DNA of 64,000 nt, taken from positions 1,054,001-1,118,000 of the forward strand of contig MU839833.1 in the NCBI GenBank assembly GCA_030411725.1, read 5' to 3'. This DNA is from Echria macrotheca. Taxonomy: Eukaryota; Ascomycota; Sordariomycetes; Sordariales; Schizotheciaceae. Below are positions 11,629 to 22,941 of the stretch, piece by piece; positions within the stretch are counted from its first letter, which is position 1; each line of letters starts with the position of its first letter. Under the pieces are notes generated by a model. That model ran no database searches. It was given only the letters and a program-made list of their open reading frames with translations, and was not told the origin of the DNA. Made by a program: the position numbers and the translations under genes.

Positions 11629-13202
11629 TTATGCCGCATTCGCGCTCGACACGGGCTCGTTGATGCGGGTGACTTGGTCGCCAGCGCGAACGATACGCTG
11701 ACCAGACGAGTCGCGGATCGTGACCACATCCTTATTCTCGGCCTGGGCACGCTTCCAGATCTCCACTTCGCAACCACCCCGGAGGACACCGATTCTCATG
11801 GTGGAAAGAAGGTTGTGCGCGGCATTGGAGTGGTTGTAGACACCACCGTTGAAGATAGCCGTGGCATCCTTGCCGATAGCCGACGTGATGAGAGCCTTGC
11901 CACCAGGATGGTTCTGGATGAACTCCTTTACGTCATGAATGACGCCAGCAACAGCAATCCAGGCCTGGCCCTCCTGGGTCTGGGCAACGTAGTCGTCCCA
12001 GCTGATGACGGGGAGCTGCTCAAGAGGGATACCCCAGTCGAGAGTTGTACGCTTCTGATCCAGCTTCTTCTGCTGCTGCTGCAGACGACCCTTCTCAATC
12101 TCGTTCTGGGGGAACGTCTTGAGGTCGTAGGCCAGGCCCATCTGCTTCCAGATCCAGATAGCCCACTTGGTGGGGTCATACTGCCACCACTCAATGGCGT
12201 TGCGGAAATCGCTCGGGAACTCGTGGTGGAAGTTGTGATATCCCTCTCCAAGGGTGACAAGGGCGGTGATGACGTGATCCCTCGGAGAGTTGCGGTCATC
12301 GAAAGGCTGGTCACCGAGCCAGTGGGCAAGGCTGTTCACGCAGAAAGTAGCCTGCTGGATGAAGAAACTAGAAGGGAGTCAGCATTTGAAAAGCCAGATA
12401 TATAGAGCGTCTTACATTCGAAGAATGCCAGCATAGACGAAGCCACCGAGGAAGTCACCCCATCCCAGGCCGCAAACAAGGGTAGGCACCATGAGGGCCA
12501 TGATGATGACGGTCTTGAGATAGTGCGTGTGCTGCCAGATGACAACGGGATCTTGGTTGAGGTCCGAGATATCGGTGCGGCCGATTCTGCGCGGGTTCTG
12601 CTTGAAGACCATCCATCCGATATGGCTGTACATAAGGCCCTTGCGAACCGAGTAGGGGTCCTTCTCGGTATCGGTGTAACGATGGTGAGCCCGATGGCCA
12701 CTATTCCCTGTTAGCATGTTCCACAACATGCGGTTCTATGTGTTGACATACGTTGACCACCATCTGGCACTGCCCTCAACGGCAGCCGACCCGCCGGCAG
12801 CAAGGAAAATCTTGAGCGGAAGCGTCGCCTTGTAACTTGTGTGGGCCCACAGGCGATGATATCCGGCAGTGATACCGAGGCCGGCGAAGAAATAGTAAAT
12901 GACAGAAAAGACGGCCGTTTGCCACTTGAGGTCGATCCAGTACGCCGAAATCAGACCAGCGAGCGGTACGAAGATAATCAGCGTGGTGTTGAGCCAGTCG
13001 ATATGCTTGTACCAGTTCTTGAGCGTCATCGGCTGCTCCGAAATGTCTACACGCAAGTCAGCCAAGCCATCCCATAGATGGATGGCAAACAATGGCACTC
13101 ACGAGGCTTTCGGATGTCAGTCTTCCCCTTGCGAAGGGGGATGTAGTCGGTAGTGCCATCCGGGAAGGCCTCAGCCTGGACCGCGGTCGAGGATGACGCC
13201 AT
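11629..13202 (-). CDS. ole1: Delta-9 acyl-CoA desaturase with cytochrome b5 domain
   Basis: Four exons (13202-13103, 13046-12752, 12700-12416, 12367-11629), 472 aa. An ER membrane di-iron enzyme that introduces the first double bond into palmitoyl- and stearoyl-CoA. Seen: histidine boxes HRLWAH (97-102), HRAHHRY (from 134) and EGYHNFHHE (268-276), hydrophobic transmembrane stretches around 53-95 and 190-225, and a C-terminal cytochrome b5 domain with HPGG and the second haem histidine in the YNHSNAAH segment. The fused b5 domain replaces a separate electron donor, as in yeast Ole1. All splices keep frame; the intron at 12701-12751 ends at GGAATAG rather than the nearer AACAG, which would give a stop. 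Transcribed away from URA5. Confidence 0.96.
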
Positions 13203-14536
13203 GGCGGGATATCGGGGAGCACAGAGAAGCTCCGGGCTTCCTGTATCGGTAGTCTAGGTGTTCGTCGTCGGCGTCAGTGCCGTTCGTCGACGGTACGCCC
13301 TCCCAAGTCGCTCGGCCGTGACTGGGATAATGAAGGTGGGGGGTTGCGAACGGGAACGAAAACAGAAATGGTCTCGAAAGAAAGCTAGGCGGTGGTCAAT
13401 GGGGACGCAGGTCTATTATAGTCAAGAATCGAAACCGGCAGGGTTCATGTTGAGGGAGGCAAGCTTGGGAGGAGCGCGTCTGGGCGGAATGGAACGGGCT
13501 GGGAACATGGGCTGGTATGCAGCAATGTGCGGGTACCTTTTCACCTTTGGAACGGACCTGTTGAGCGCAGTTGCCTCGTCCGGTTCATGCTCAAAGTCAG
13601 CGCAGGGTGGACCGAGAACCGGTTTGTTCACGTCTCTTTTTTGGCACCACAGTCAACAGTCAGTGAGCCTCGGCCGGACGTGGCATGTGCATGAGGCCAT
13701 TGCTTGTGAAGCAGCAGTTCTGCCACTGCTCGATAGCCATTGCGGTCGTTCTAGTGGTGTCCTGACGCCCATCAGTGGGCTCTGGACCACCATTTTTGCC
13801 GTCATAACTTTTTTTGTTGAGCAAAGTGTTGGGGAGGCGTTCACCGCGCCAGCTCTGATTGGTCGGAGCTGGTGTACTTGGGTACCTGCCTCTGGCTGCG
13901 GGTCTGTTGGGTTTCGGGAATCGGGCGGGGCCTTTCTGCCGACGCCCGGGTTCCCATCATTCACCCCACGCCCCTCACAGCATTCGACGCTGTGGCGAAA
14001 CGAGCATTTGACGAACTGCAAGGGACCAAGGAGACGTCGTTAGGCCCATGCAGATTTTTGTTTTGGTGGCAGTTTGGACCCTGCGCTGAGGGATAAACTT
14101 GTCTTCAACGCGTCAACCTTCTGGCAAGCAAATTTCAAACCAGGGAACCCTTCGACTACAAAACCAGATGGGTGTTCTTGGGGCTCCGGGGGCAAGGCGA
14201 TCCCAGAGATTAGCGGGAGGTGCCGGGGCAAGGGGAACAGGCGGACCCCACTGTTCAGTGCAAGCCTGAATGGTTGTTAGCAAGATACCTGAATATTACG
14301 ACATCAGGGTCCGCAAATGTTGTACTTCGGTGACCCGTTCGCAGTTTTCTGGGTTTCCAGCTGCCTCGGCCCACGGCTTGGCTAATGTTGTCATTCGTAG
14401 TGATGACCCCGCCATACAGATTTTCGGGGCAATGCGGGGTGTGGTGTGAACGCCTTCGATTTTCAGAGTGACGACGACGACGATTAACCTCTTCGAGCTG
14501 ATTCGCCGCGATTAATCACCCGGTCCGCAAGAAAAC
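13203..14536. promoter_or_regulatory. Divergent OLE1-URA5 promoter region
   Basis: About 1.33 kb between two outward-facing starts. A TATA-like CTATAATAG lies on the minus strand near 13411-13420, about 210 bp before the OLE1 start. A 261-aa plus-strand frame (13258-14043) has no recognisable domain and is treated as chance. I cannot identify specific regulator sites. Confidence 0.45.
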
Positions 14537-15232
14537 ATGTCGAGCCAGCTGCCAGCCTACAAGGCCGACTTCCTCAAGGCGGCCCTCGAGTCGGGCGCGC
14601 TAAAGTTCGGCACGTTCGAGCTCAAGTCGAAGCGGATATCCCCGTACTTCTTCAACGCCGGCGAGTTCTATACGCGCAAGTCGCTCCGCGCGCTCGAGGC
14701 CGCCTACGCCGCGACGATCGCCGAGGCCCACGCCAACGGCGTCTTCGACTTTGAAGTCGTCTTCGGCCCCGCCTACAAGGGCATCCCCCTCGCGACGCTC
14801 GCCACCCGCGGTCTCGACGGCGACAAGTACGACAACATCGTCTACGCATTCGACCGCAAGGAGGCCAAGGACCACGGCGAGGGCGGCAGCTTTGTTGGTG
14901 GGCCCTTCCGGGGCAAGAAGGTTATCATTGTGGATGATGTCGTAACGGCCGGCACCGCCAAGCGCGAGGCCATCGACAAGATCCGCGGCCAGGGCGGGGT
15001 CGTCACGGGCATCATCGTTGCCCTGGATCGGATGGAGAAGCTGCCATCTCCCGACGGTGATGAGTCCAAGCCCATGCCTACGGCTATCCAGGCTCTCGGC
15101 CGCGAATACAACATTCCCATCATCGCTATTCTGACTTTTGATGATATTGTCAAGGGCATCAAGGGCATTATCCCCAACAGCGATATCGAGAAGATGGAGG
15201 CTTATCGGGAAAAGTATAAGCCGTCTGAATAG
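14537..15232 (+). CDS. ura5: Orotate phosphoribosyltransferase
   Basis: Single exon, 231 aa, start in an AAAACATGTC context. It catalyses orotate plus PRPP to OMP, the fifth step of pyrimidine synthesis, in the cytosol. Seen: FNAGEFYT near residue 39, the substrate loop region FGPAYKGIPLA (about 74-84), the flexible loop DRKEAKDHGEGG, and the PRPP-binding signature KVIIVDDVVTAGTA (about 129-142). Length matches fungal OPRTases. Codon use in the first two thirds is strongly C/G-ending and relaxes towards the 3' end, consistent with high expression, though that is inference. Confidence 0.97.
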   Translation: MSSQLPAYKADFLKAALESGALKFGTFELKSKRISPYFFNAGEFYTRKSLRALEAAYAATIAEAHANGVFDFEVVFGPAYKGIPLATLATRGLDGDKYDNIVYAFDRKEAKDHGEGGSFVGGPFRGKKVIIVDDVVTAGTAKREAIDKIRGQGGVVTGIIVALDRMEKLPSPDGDESKPMPTAIQALGREYNIPIIAILTFDDIVKGIKGIIPNSDIEKMEAYREKYKPSE

Positions 15233-15999
15233 AAGGGATGTCCATTGTGGGCTGTGACGAGGTTATATAGATGGTGTTCCTTCAAGAGTGGGTTATGAAA
15301 CTGTTAGACGGGTGTGGGCATGACACGGAGTTTGGGCTGGGAAAAGACGTACTGGGTGACGAGAGGGCATCAGCGCAGTCGCCAATGGCACATAGCCTTT
15401 GGCCAAGAGTAGACCGGCGTGTATGCTTTGAAAGATTGTGTTGGTGGCACTATATGACCCAGACAGAAGTGTTTTTAATGGCCTTCTGTTCGGCGCTGCG
15501 TCACCTGGTGATCGAGTACTCAACCCCTGAATGATTGCCAGCCTGATATCCCAACCTTCACGAAGTAGTCAAACAATACCCCACCTAGAGATCTGGCAGT
15601 AGCGCTCGGGGCGAGGGTCACTATGAGGAGGTTGATAGAAAAACCATTGGGGTTGCCAGTCCGTAAAGGTTTGTTAGCTCATGAGACAGAAGGAGGAACT
15701 TGGCAGCCGCTGGTTTGTCGAGCTCAAGGCAGTGGGACAATCTAGTTGTCAAGCCACCTAAACGTTGATAAGCAGTTCAGTCCATGGCCATTCACGAGAT
15801 TTCAGAGCTTTGTGGTTGGATTTGATGGGTTTTCTGTATTCTTCCCGTAGGCTGAGGGTATCAAGTTAAGGTACCTATGCTTTACGCAGCGCCGTTCGCC
15901 AGGGGACCAAAAAAGGACGGAAAAGCAAAACAAACATCTCAGAACGCCTCCCAATTTTTGAGGGTCCATTACACCATAGCCGGTGTGCCAAAATGACGT
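15233..15999. other. Intergenic between convergent genes
   Basis: 3' flanks of URA5 and the acetyltransferase. No coding or RNA feature recognised. Confidence 0.5.
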
Positions 16000-17126
16000 T
16001 TAGGGGAGAGGCTGCATCTCAGCATCACCAGGGGGGCCGCGCGAACGCTTGAACGTGAAGACCTGAAGCGGAAATCTAGATTAGTGACAGCTCGGAGAGA
16101 CATGACAGACACACAGCAAGCAAGCCAAGGGTGGCTTGGGTGGTTGCACGACGGGATATACAGCGCATGACTTACCATGTTGTACCAGCCACCACCTCCG
16201 AACTGCGCGTCACTCGGTCCCTTGTTCTCGAAGCCGCAGCGGACATAGTAGGCGACCAGGTGCTATGATTGTCAGAGTTAGCAAATGGGGCAGAGGATGG
16301 TGAACCGGGTATGGACGAGATATCTTACCTCCTGGCAGAGAAGCGACACACGATCGACCACGCCCGAGCCGAACATCTGCTGGAGAAAGGCCTTGATGAT
16401 CAATTGACCAATGCGGCAGCCCTGGAGCTTGGGAGAGACAGCCAGGGAATGGATAGCCACAGTCGTGCCCACCTCCTGGTGACCGACGTCGGCGGGCTTG
16501 CCCTTGCGGGTGCGCCAGTCCTCGGGAATGGCCATGTCCTTATCGGTAATCGTCTCGCCGATGCACTTGGTGCCCACAATGTGCGCCACCAGGACGTTCA
16601 AGGCGCCGTTATAGCGGCCAGTCTCGACCTCGCGAGCGGTATCGAGCGTCTCAATGTGCCAGCCGTTGAGCTCGGAAGGGACGACGGTGCAGAACACTCC
16701 GAGAGACAGCTCTCCGCAGACGGTCAGACGATAGGCGATCTGGCAGTCGTGTTAGTGTAACCATGTTTCAGGGAGAGAGACACAGACAGGGGGGAGGAGG
16801 AAGAAAATAGACGACACAGAAAGATCAACAAGAGAAATAGGATGGAGCCCACATACCTTGTCGGCCGAAGCTCTATGCTCGGGATTGGTGAAGGCCGCGT
16901 TCTCGAGGGCCACGGCCGAGTCGAGGTCCGATATGGTAAGAGGTTTGACGAGCGGCACAAATCTGAAGGGAAAGACCTTCTTGAGACGGGCCTCGGGACT
17001 GTCCTTCATGGCACGCTTCTTCTGGTTCAGGGCCTTCTGGCTCTGGGCGAAATCGCTATCGACGTCCGAGGACTCCTCGATAGCGAGATCGGCGAGATCC
17101 AGGTGCTTAACCGACGGACCAGCCAT
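16000..17126 (-). CDS. GNAT acetyltransferase, polyamine/arylalkylamine type (PAA1-like)
   Basis: Four exons (17126-16857, 16739-16329, 16262-16176, 16062-16000), all splices in phase 0, 276 aa. Seen: a substrate-side N-terminal motif LDSAVALENAAFT, the motif A acetyl-CoA loop IHSLAVSPKLQGCRIGQLI (QGCRIG pyrophosphate loop), and the motif B region YYVRCGFENKGPSD ending with a GGGGWYNM segment. This arrangement is that of the serotonin/arylalkylamine and fungal polyamine N-acetyltransferases (yeast Paa1). The probable reaction is acetyl transfer from acetyl-CoA to a primary amine such as a polyamine; the exact substrate cannot be read from sequence. The N-terminal 50 residues are charged and lysine-rich with no clear targeting signal. 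Confidence 0.85.
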
Positions 17127-18279
17127 TTTCTCGTGCCGATGAAGTTAACGCGTAGCGGTGTTAGGTAGTGTAGGGAGTGTAAGTAGAGTTGAAGGTGTGG
17201 AGGAGGGGGTCTCGGTAGCGTAACGGTCTACCAAGGTGGTTTTGCCTGAAAAGGAACAGGATCCAGGTTGTGGAGGAGGAACAGAAGACCGCTTTCTCCG
17301 CCTCAATGGCCAGTGTCGATTGCAAGACCAGCCGCCGGTCCTTGCCATGGACTTGAGTCGCGGACCCGGCCCTCGATAGCAATATCCACGGCACACGCGG
17401 GTCAGGGACGCCGGGGAAGGCGGAATAAGGCGGCCAACGGGAGCCCTCGATTTTTGTCCGGGACAAGACTCAATGCTCGGCGGCCCAAGAGGGTTTACAG
17501 CAGTGAGTCGCGGAAAGCAGTGCTGGCCGGCTCCTTTGGCCGTCGAGTAGCACGCCTGTGTCTCTCAAGTTGAACGGCAACAACCTGACGGGAGACACAC
17601 ACCGGCTGCCATCGTTTTGTGTTCCCAGGTTAATGTCTGCAGGGCAGAAACCAGGTCACTTAGTGCGCCGATCAATAATGCGGTGCCGGCCGGGCTGCCA
17701 ATCCCCGCTGCGCGGCAGATGCAGGTGTCTCACGGCAGCGCTAGCTGTTCTGTGACAGCTCGGGGCGAAAGCCATGAGAGAGAGAGTGTGTGTGTGTGGG
17801 TATCACTGCTGGAGGAGGGTGCAGGTGCTGTGGTGTGCAGGCAAATCGGTGTGCTCGGAACTTCCCAGGGCGGGTCATGCGAGCAATTGACCCAAAGTCT
17901 ACCCATGTCTAGATGCGAGGGCCCTGTTAAAGATCCTCAAAGAGAGACGTCAACGCTACCACGATATATCGACAATGTTGCGACACCCGGTCACCGGGTA
18001 AGAGGCCCCAAGAATCCGTACCAAAGATTATTACTTTGTTTTAGCTGCCTGTATTGTACGTACGCCTGCATGGCCTTTCATGCCAGGGCCATTGGTGGCC
18101 GGGGTGGGTCGCCTTTATGCTGTCCCGCGCCCAACTGCATACAAGCATCTGGCCGCCCTCCTCGATCTGTCGCCTTCGGGCGGCCACGACGGGATGCACT
18201 AGTACTGGTAGTGTCGACCAACAAGTGCTGTTTTTTTGCGCTGCTTCAGGCATCAAGCCCGTCTTGCTGGGTATCGTAC
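17127..18279. other. Intergenic, no gene supported
   Basis: Upstream region of the acetyltransferase and 3' flank of RRP8. A short GA/GT dinucleotide tract occurs near 17778-17800. A 223-aa plus-strand frame (17617-18288) has no recognisable features. Confidence 0.5.
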
Positions 18280-20001
18280 TTAGCGTAACTTGTAGACACA
18301 CGGCTTCAAAATGGCTGTCTCGTCCCTCGCAGTCTCCTCGTCGTCTGTCAGGAACTTCTTCTTCTTGGCTGGCCCATGCGCGCCCATGCGGTCAACATTG
18401 TCCTTGACCTCGCTGGCACACTTTCCTCGGGTCGCTGGTGCTGCCTTTACAAAGTGCATCTTGACAAACATCTTGTTAGTCATGTCTACAGCGCCGCCAC
18501 CGAGTTCCTTGTGGAGGAGAAATCCCCTTGCCCGCAGTGCATCCACAAACGCCGTGATGTCTGTCTCCTGCTGGCGCAATTCGGCCCCATCGACCTCAAC
18601 GGCGAGTTCAGCCTCGTCAGCCTCCGCCGCAGCTTCCGCGTTCTCGCGGTCCTTCTTGGTTTTCTTGCCTGCAACAGCCGGGTTTTTGCGGTTACCCACA
18701 CTGTGGGCGACAACCTTGTTCTTCTTGGCTCCGGGGTTAGTAAACCGACTTTTGATCTCAGCAACCCAGAGTTCGCCTTTCCAGCGCAAAACCCGGTACG
18801 CCTCTTCAATGAAGTCAACCCAGTTGGTTCCCATGAGAGCCAGGCAGAATATGGCGACGTCCACACTGCCGTTGGCAAGGGGGAGATTCGCAATGTCTGC
18901 GCGGGTAATGAGCGGAGATCCGCCCGTTTGCAGGTCGTAGGAGCGGATGTCAAGGTGCAGTTTTCGGAGCTTGGGCTGCAGTTTTGTCGAGAGCGCGGCG
19001 TCACCACAGCCAAGATCGGCGATAGTGCATATACCACTCCGGTTGTCACGCGGCAAGGGCAACAGCCGTATACTCGAAATGGGGTTGGCGAAGTCGTGTC
19101 GAACTCCCTTGGGCGGGAAACGTACTTTGGCACGTGCCTCGATGTCGGAAATGTAGCCGTTGACAGGATTCTCCGGCCAGACATCAACCTGGCGCCGGAA
19201 GCCCTCGTGATACTCGCTGAACATTTCCGGAGACTCCTGGAATAGCTGAAAGGCCTCAGTGGACGGTCTGGTATATAACGTCTCATTCAAGTGGCGGAAG
19301 CGAGCGGAGACCAGCTTTTCACGCATAGAAGCCTGGAGTGGCGTGAGTTTGACGGCCGTCTGCGGTGCCGGTGCCGGTGGTGCAGGTGCAGGTGCTGGTG
19401 ACTTGTCTGTCGTTGATTTCGAGTCGAATTTCCTCTCTTTTCGCAACTCCTTCTCCGCTTGTTTCTGCTTTTTTTTCTTTCTAGGGCCATCATCATCCTC
19501 TCGGTCCACACTCGCAGTGGCCCCGGAGATTTGTGTTCCGGGCTCATCGTCAAATCCACCCCATTCCTCATCCTCGATCAGAGACTCCTCGGCTGCCGTC
19601 TGGTCTGGTGCGCCGTCTGTCACCTTCTTCCCTTGGTTCTTTTCCGATTTTTTGCTCGAATGCTTCTGCTGGGGAGCATCCTTCTTGCTAGAAATCTTCG
19701 CATCGGGCTGCGCGTTGCTGGATCCCTCCTGTTTCTGCCGCTCCTTCTTCTTGGAGGCTTTATTTTCCTTGTTGGCTTGTTTCTGGGAGGGCTGACGGGG
19801 ATCTTTCTGCTCGATGACCTTTTCCCACATAGTAGAGAGATTCGAAGCCGTGATCACCTCCGGATTCTGTGAGTTGCTAGCTCTTTTCCGCTTCCGGTTT
19901 TTGGCTGGAGCGGGCCTGTCGGTGGCCACGACTTCTTTGCCATTGTCGATCTCGATTTTGAGCTTGTCAGTCGAAACCGACCAGCCTTTCGTTGCAAACA
20001 T
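18280..20001 (-). CDS. RRP8: 25S rRNA m1A methyltransferase RRP8
   Basis: Single exon, 573 aa. A nucleolar SAM-dependent enzyme that makes N1-methyladenosine in large-subunit rRNA and is needed for early pre-rRNA cleavage. The N-terminal 240 residues are a lysine/glutamate-rich, low-complexity extension with nuclear-localisation-like clusters (NRKRKRAS near residue 36). The C-terminal half holds the Rrp8 methyltransferase: KLVSARFRHLNETLYT, motif I ADLGCGDA (about 327-334), DVAIFCLALMGTNW (about 375-390), and RVLRWKGELWVAEIKSRF. An acidic/lysine insert rich in Glu and Ala (about 440-470) interrupts the domain before the terminal strand. A PAC-like CGATGAG core sits about 210 bp upstream (20210-20216), as is common for yeast ribosome-biogenesis genes. 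Confidence 0.94.
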   Translation of the reverse strand: MFATKGWSVSTDKLKIEIDNGKEVVATDRPAPAKNRKRKRASNSQNPEVITASNLSTMWEKVIEQKDPRQPSQKQANKENKASKKKERQKQEGSSNAQPDAKISSKKDAPQQKHSSKKSEKNQGKKVTDGAPDQTAAEESLIEDEEWGGFDDEPGTQISGATASVDREDDDGPRKKKKQKQAEKELRKERKFDSKSTTDKSPAPAPAPPAPAPQTAVKLTPLQASMREKLVSARFRHLNETLYTRPSTEAFQLFQESPEMFSEYHEGFRRQVDVWPENPVNGYISDIEARAKVRFPPKGVRHDFANPISSIRLLPLPRDNRSGICTIADLGCGDAALSTKLQPKLRKLHLDIRSYDLQTGGSPLITRADIANLPLANGSVDVAIFCLALMGTNWVDFIEEAYRVLRWKGELWVAEIKSRFTNPGAKKNKVVAHSVGNRKNPAVAGKKTKKDRENAEAAAEADEAELAVEVDGAELRQQETDITAFVDALRARGFLLHKELGGGAVDMTNKMFVKMHFVKAAPATRGKCASEVKDNVDRMGAHGPAKKKKFLTDDEETARDETAILKPCVYKLR

Positions 20002-22941
20002 TGCTCAGCGGAGAAGTATGGTCGTTCGAGTCCGGCTCTCCTGCGGGAGAGCTTCTGATGGTCCGGTGTCTCGGTGTGTTGGATCGGAGGAAAAAAGTTT
20101 TAGTGGGGCATCTGGAAGCTCGCATTAGCGCAATCAATCACGGCCGATTGTGGAGTCAAGCTTGCAGTGGGGTCAGGCTCTTTTCCCAGGTTGTTAAAAG
20201 AGTACCCCCGATGAGCCCTGTGAAGACTCTTATAGTGCCGCTAAGACGTATCATCTGTCAATCCTGGGGCGCATTGTGGAGGAAGGGAGTAAATATTGTA
20301 TTTTCCTACCAAAACCCCAAGTGATGGTCGTTGGAAATGGCTCATGGACGGTTGTGGTGATGGATTTGTCCTGTCAATCCAAGTACCTCGCTAGCTGCCA
20401 AGACAGCTGTCAGTGATGGTGTCGGGATGCCATGGTGTCCTGGTGTGGTGCAGGCTGCTTAGCCAAACCCTGAAGGGGAACACGGTTGGAGAAGACTCGA
20501 TTTCAAACCACAGCTTCACATTGACCTCGTTTTCTCGGATGATTTCTGATTCTGATTCTGATACCCGCCTATCCGGCCTGGCCGGATCGTGGAAGAGCCT
20601 CCAGTAAATTCTGTCAGGTTGGACAATGGATGTAACCGACATCGCCCCTCCACTCGCACACAGCTCGTGGGCAAGGACAGGCGGAGCACCTTACGGACGT
20701 AGGTATGATACCCGGAAGATATTGCGTGGCCATGGTCGCAGTATGAGCGTGGAATGGTGGGTTGGATGATAATCGTCTAGGAGCAGCTTTACAGCACCTC
20801 GGAAAAGACCGGCTACGGTAGAGACTGCGCCAGGATGATAGAGAGTTGTGTGTTTGGCAACATCCATGATCCGCTCTTGGGCGCCCGGTTGTATATCATG
20901 ACCAGGGGATCCGGCGCCTTTTATATACATTCCTTGTATGATATTGGCCTCGACTTACATGTCCCAGTTTTGCCAGGACGCCTGATTCTTGGGATTTTAC
21001 GGTTCAGACTGTATCTCCTGGCCCGGCGAGTTAGTATGCCCGCAACCTGAGAGCTCAGGTGAAGACTGGCTCCTTGCTGCCTCCTGACCACATCTTGCCA
21101 CACAACGTGTAAGACGTTACAACTTACAAACAACTCGGAGAGCCGCCCAGCAGATCCGTGGGCGCAAACGCAAAGTCCCGTGCCTCGAACCGTGGGTAGT
21201 TAGGCCCGGATGCATCACGACCACAACCACAACCGATCCGGTTTGTCGGTGCAACAGAATTACCAGAAACTTGGAAATAGCTTCCCCTCCTCGCGCCGAC
21301 CTGAGATGGTGATCTCGAGGGCTATGTGCTGGCCCTGATTTCCGAATCCGGCTCACACATCAGCCCTCGCCGCGCCTCGCCACGAGCGATAGCAGATCCG
21401 CCGACGGTGAGGAAACAGAGTTCGACAAGGTGTTGCTCTGGAGAAAGGGAGGACGACATGCACGCACCCCGCGGGTTTGCGTCGCACGCCGGCTTGCCCG
21501 TGCAACCGCCTTCCGACCGTCATTGGCTGACCCCGTTCGAGATCTTCCACCCATAGCCAAACGTCGGGACTTGTGCCATGCCCTCCAGGCGGTGAGGGCT
21601 CCGTTTTACCTCTCTTGTATAATCCACCGTGTCTCAGCATGTTCGCTGAGAGGACAGGGTGGTTGGTCGAGCAACTGGCGCGTGGTGAAGAGATAACATC
21701 ACTGTGAGTTCGGCTGAGCACTCGGTGCTACGTTGCTAACGGAGCGCTGCCAATATCCGTGCTGGAGTTGAAGAGGGTCGAGTTCAAGTTGTGATATTTG
21801 AGCGTTAGTGCCCTGCCACCAGGCATTCATCTCATACTGCCTGCTGGCATAGATCATTAGGTAGGCCTAATTGTTGGCTCATAATGCTCAGTGGGGGAGG
21901 GGTTTCCACTGAACCCTATGTACCCCTGTCGCGGGGTTCGAATCTTGTACCCGGCCGTGCCTTCCTCCCACTCCGTCCCCTCACCGGGGCGGCACGGGCG
22001 CCCACCCCCACCATCCTTCGCCGAGGTCTAGCGTGTCCCACCCCGCTATCCTCAGGTCTCGTCAAACACAAAGGGATGGCAGGAGAGGGTAGGCCAGGAA
22101 GACACCACCCGTCCGCACTGGCAACCCGTAATCCATCGGGCTACTGAGACTGCTCCTCGGGCTGGCCTGGAACTACAAGTCCTCGCTGCCCATCATCTCC
22201 GCCGCCTACATCCATCATCTGACATCTATCTTCTTCTTCCCTATTCATTACGTGTCCAGTCTCAAATCGCGAGCGAGTCGCAGCCCACACGAGACCCGTC
22301 GACCAGACTTGGCTTGGCCATCGCGCTGGTTGTGGTTGCATAACACGCCGAAATAAAGCATCTCATTTCATAACGCAGCAGCCCTGTGGCGGTATCAAGC
22401 TGACCCGTGCTATATGCACCGCCGTGTCCTCGGATTCCAGGCCAACGAGGGACTCAACTAACTACTAGGGAGCGCGCTGCATGTATCTGCAGGTCGCATC
22501 TCCCCCCAGCCAAGACGGCCAGTGAGGAGGAAGAGGCTAGCAACGCGCCGACGACCCAAGGCGCACAAACTCCTGGGTCTGTTGGCCGGCAGGCATCCGG
22601 CCTACAAGGTCTGTTCACGCAGTTCACGATCTGGTTCCACCGTTTCTGCATGCGACACATTATATACAAAACCACCCCTCCATCGCTCCCGGCTGTCTAT
22701 CGCCGCGTACAACGACCGTAGCCGGAATCCACTGTTGCTTTCGCTGCTGCCGTCTTGCTATCCGGACGACTGGGCGTCGTTTGCATCCATCCCGAACAGC
22801 CTTTAAGGTCCCGTCATCTCGCGTTCAACTTCCAACCGAGAGGGGCACGATCATGAGGGCTTGGCTTGCGATTTGAGACTTGACCGCCCGCGTCTCTGCT
22901 GAGTGAAGCCGGAAGGTTGGGACACGACCTGTGTCTTCGCG
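20002..22941. other. Intergenic, 2.9 kb, no gene supported
   Basis: Separates divergent RRP8 and the Zn2Cys6 gene. Only short frames occur. A B-box-like GGTTCGAATC at about 21936 lacks a tRNA around it. The long upstream region may carry regulation of the transcription factor, but I see no recognisable sites. Confidence 0.5.

Noticed and set aside
11467..12405. 312-aa plus-strand frame antisense to OLE1.
   Set aside because: It mirrors the desaturase coding exon and crosses its intron; a codon-structure shadow.
13258..14043. 261-aa frame in the OLE1-URA5 intergenic region.
   Set aside because: No recognisable domain and unbiased codon use; fits chance in GC-rich DNA.
18376..19245. 289-aa plus-strand frame antisense to RRP8.
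   Set aside because: Shadow of the GC-rich RRP8 coding strand, without its own features.
21880..21960. B-box-like GGTTCGAATC on the plus strand, suggesting a tRNA.
   Set aside because: The flanking bases do not pair as a T-arm and there is no A box or acceptor stem.
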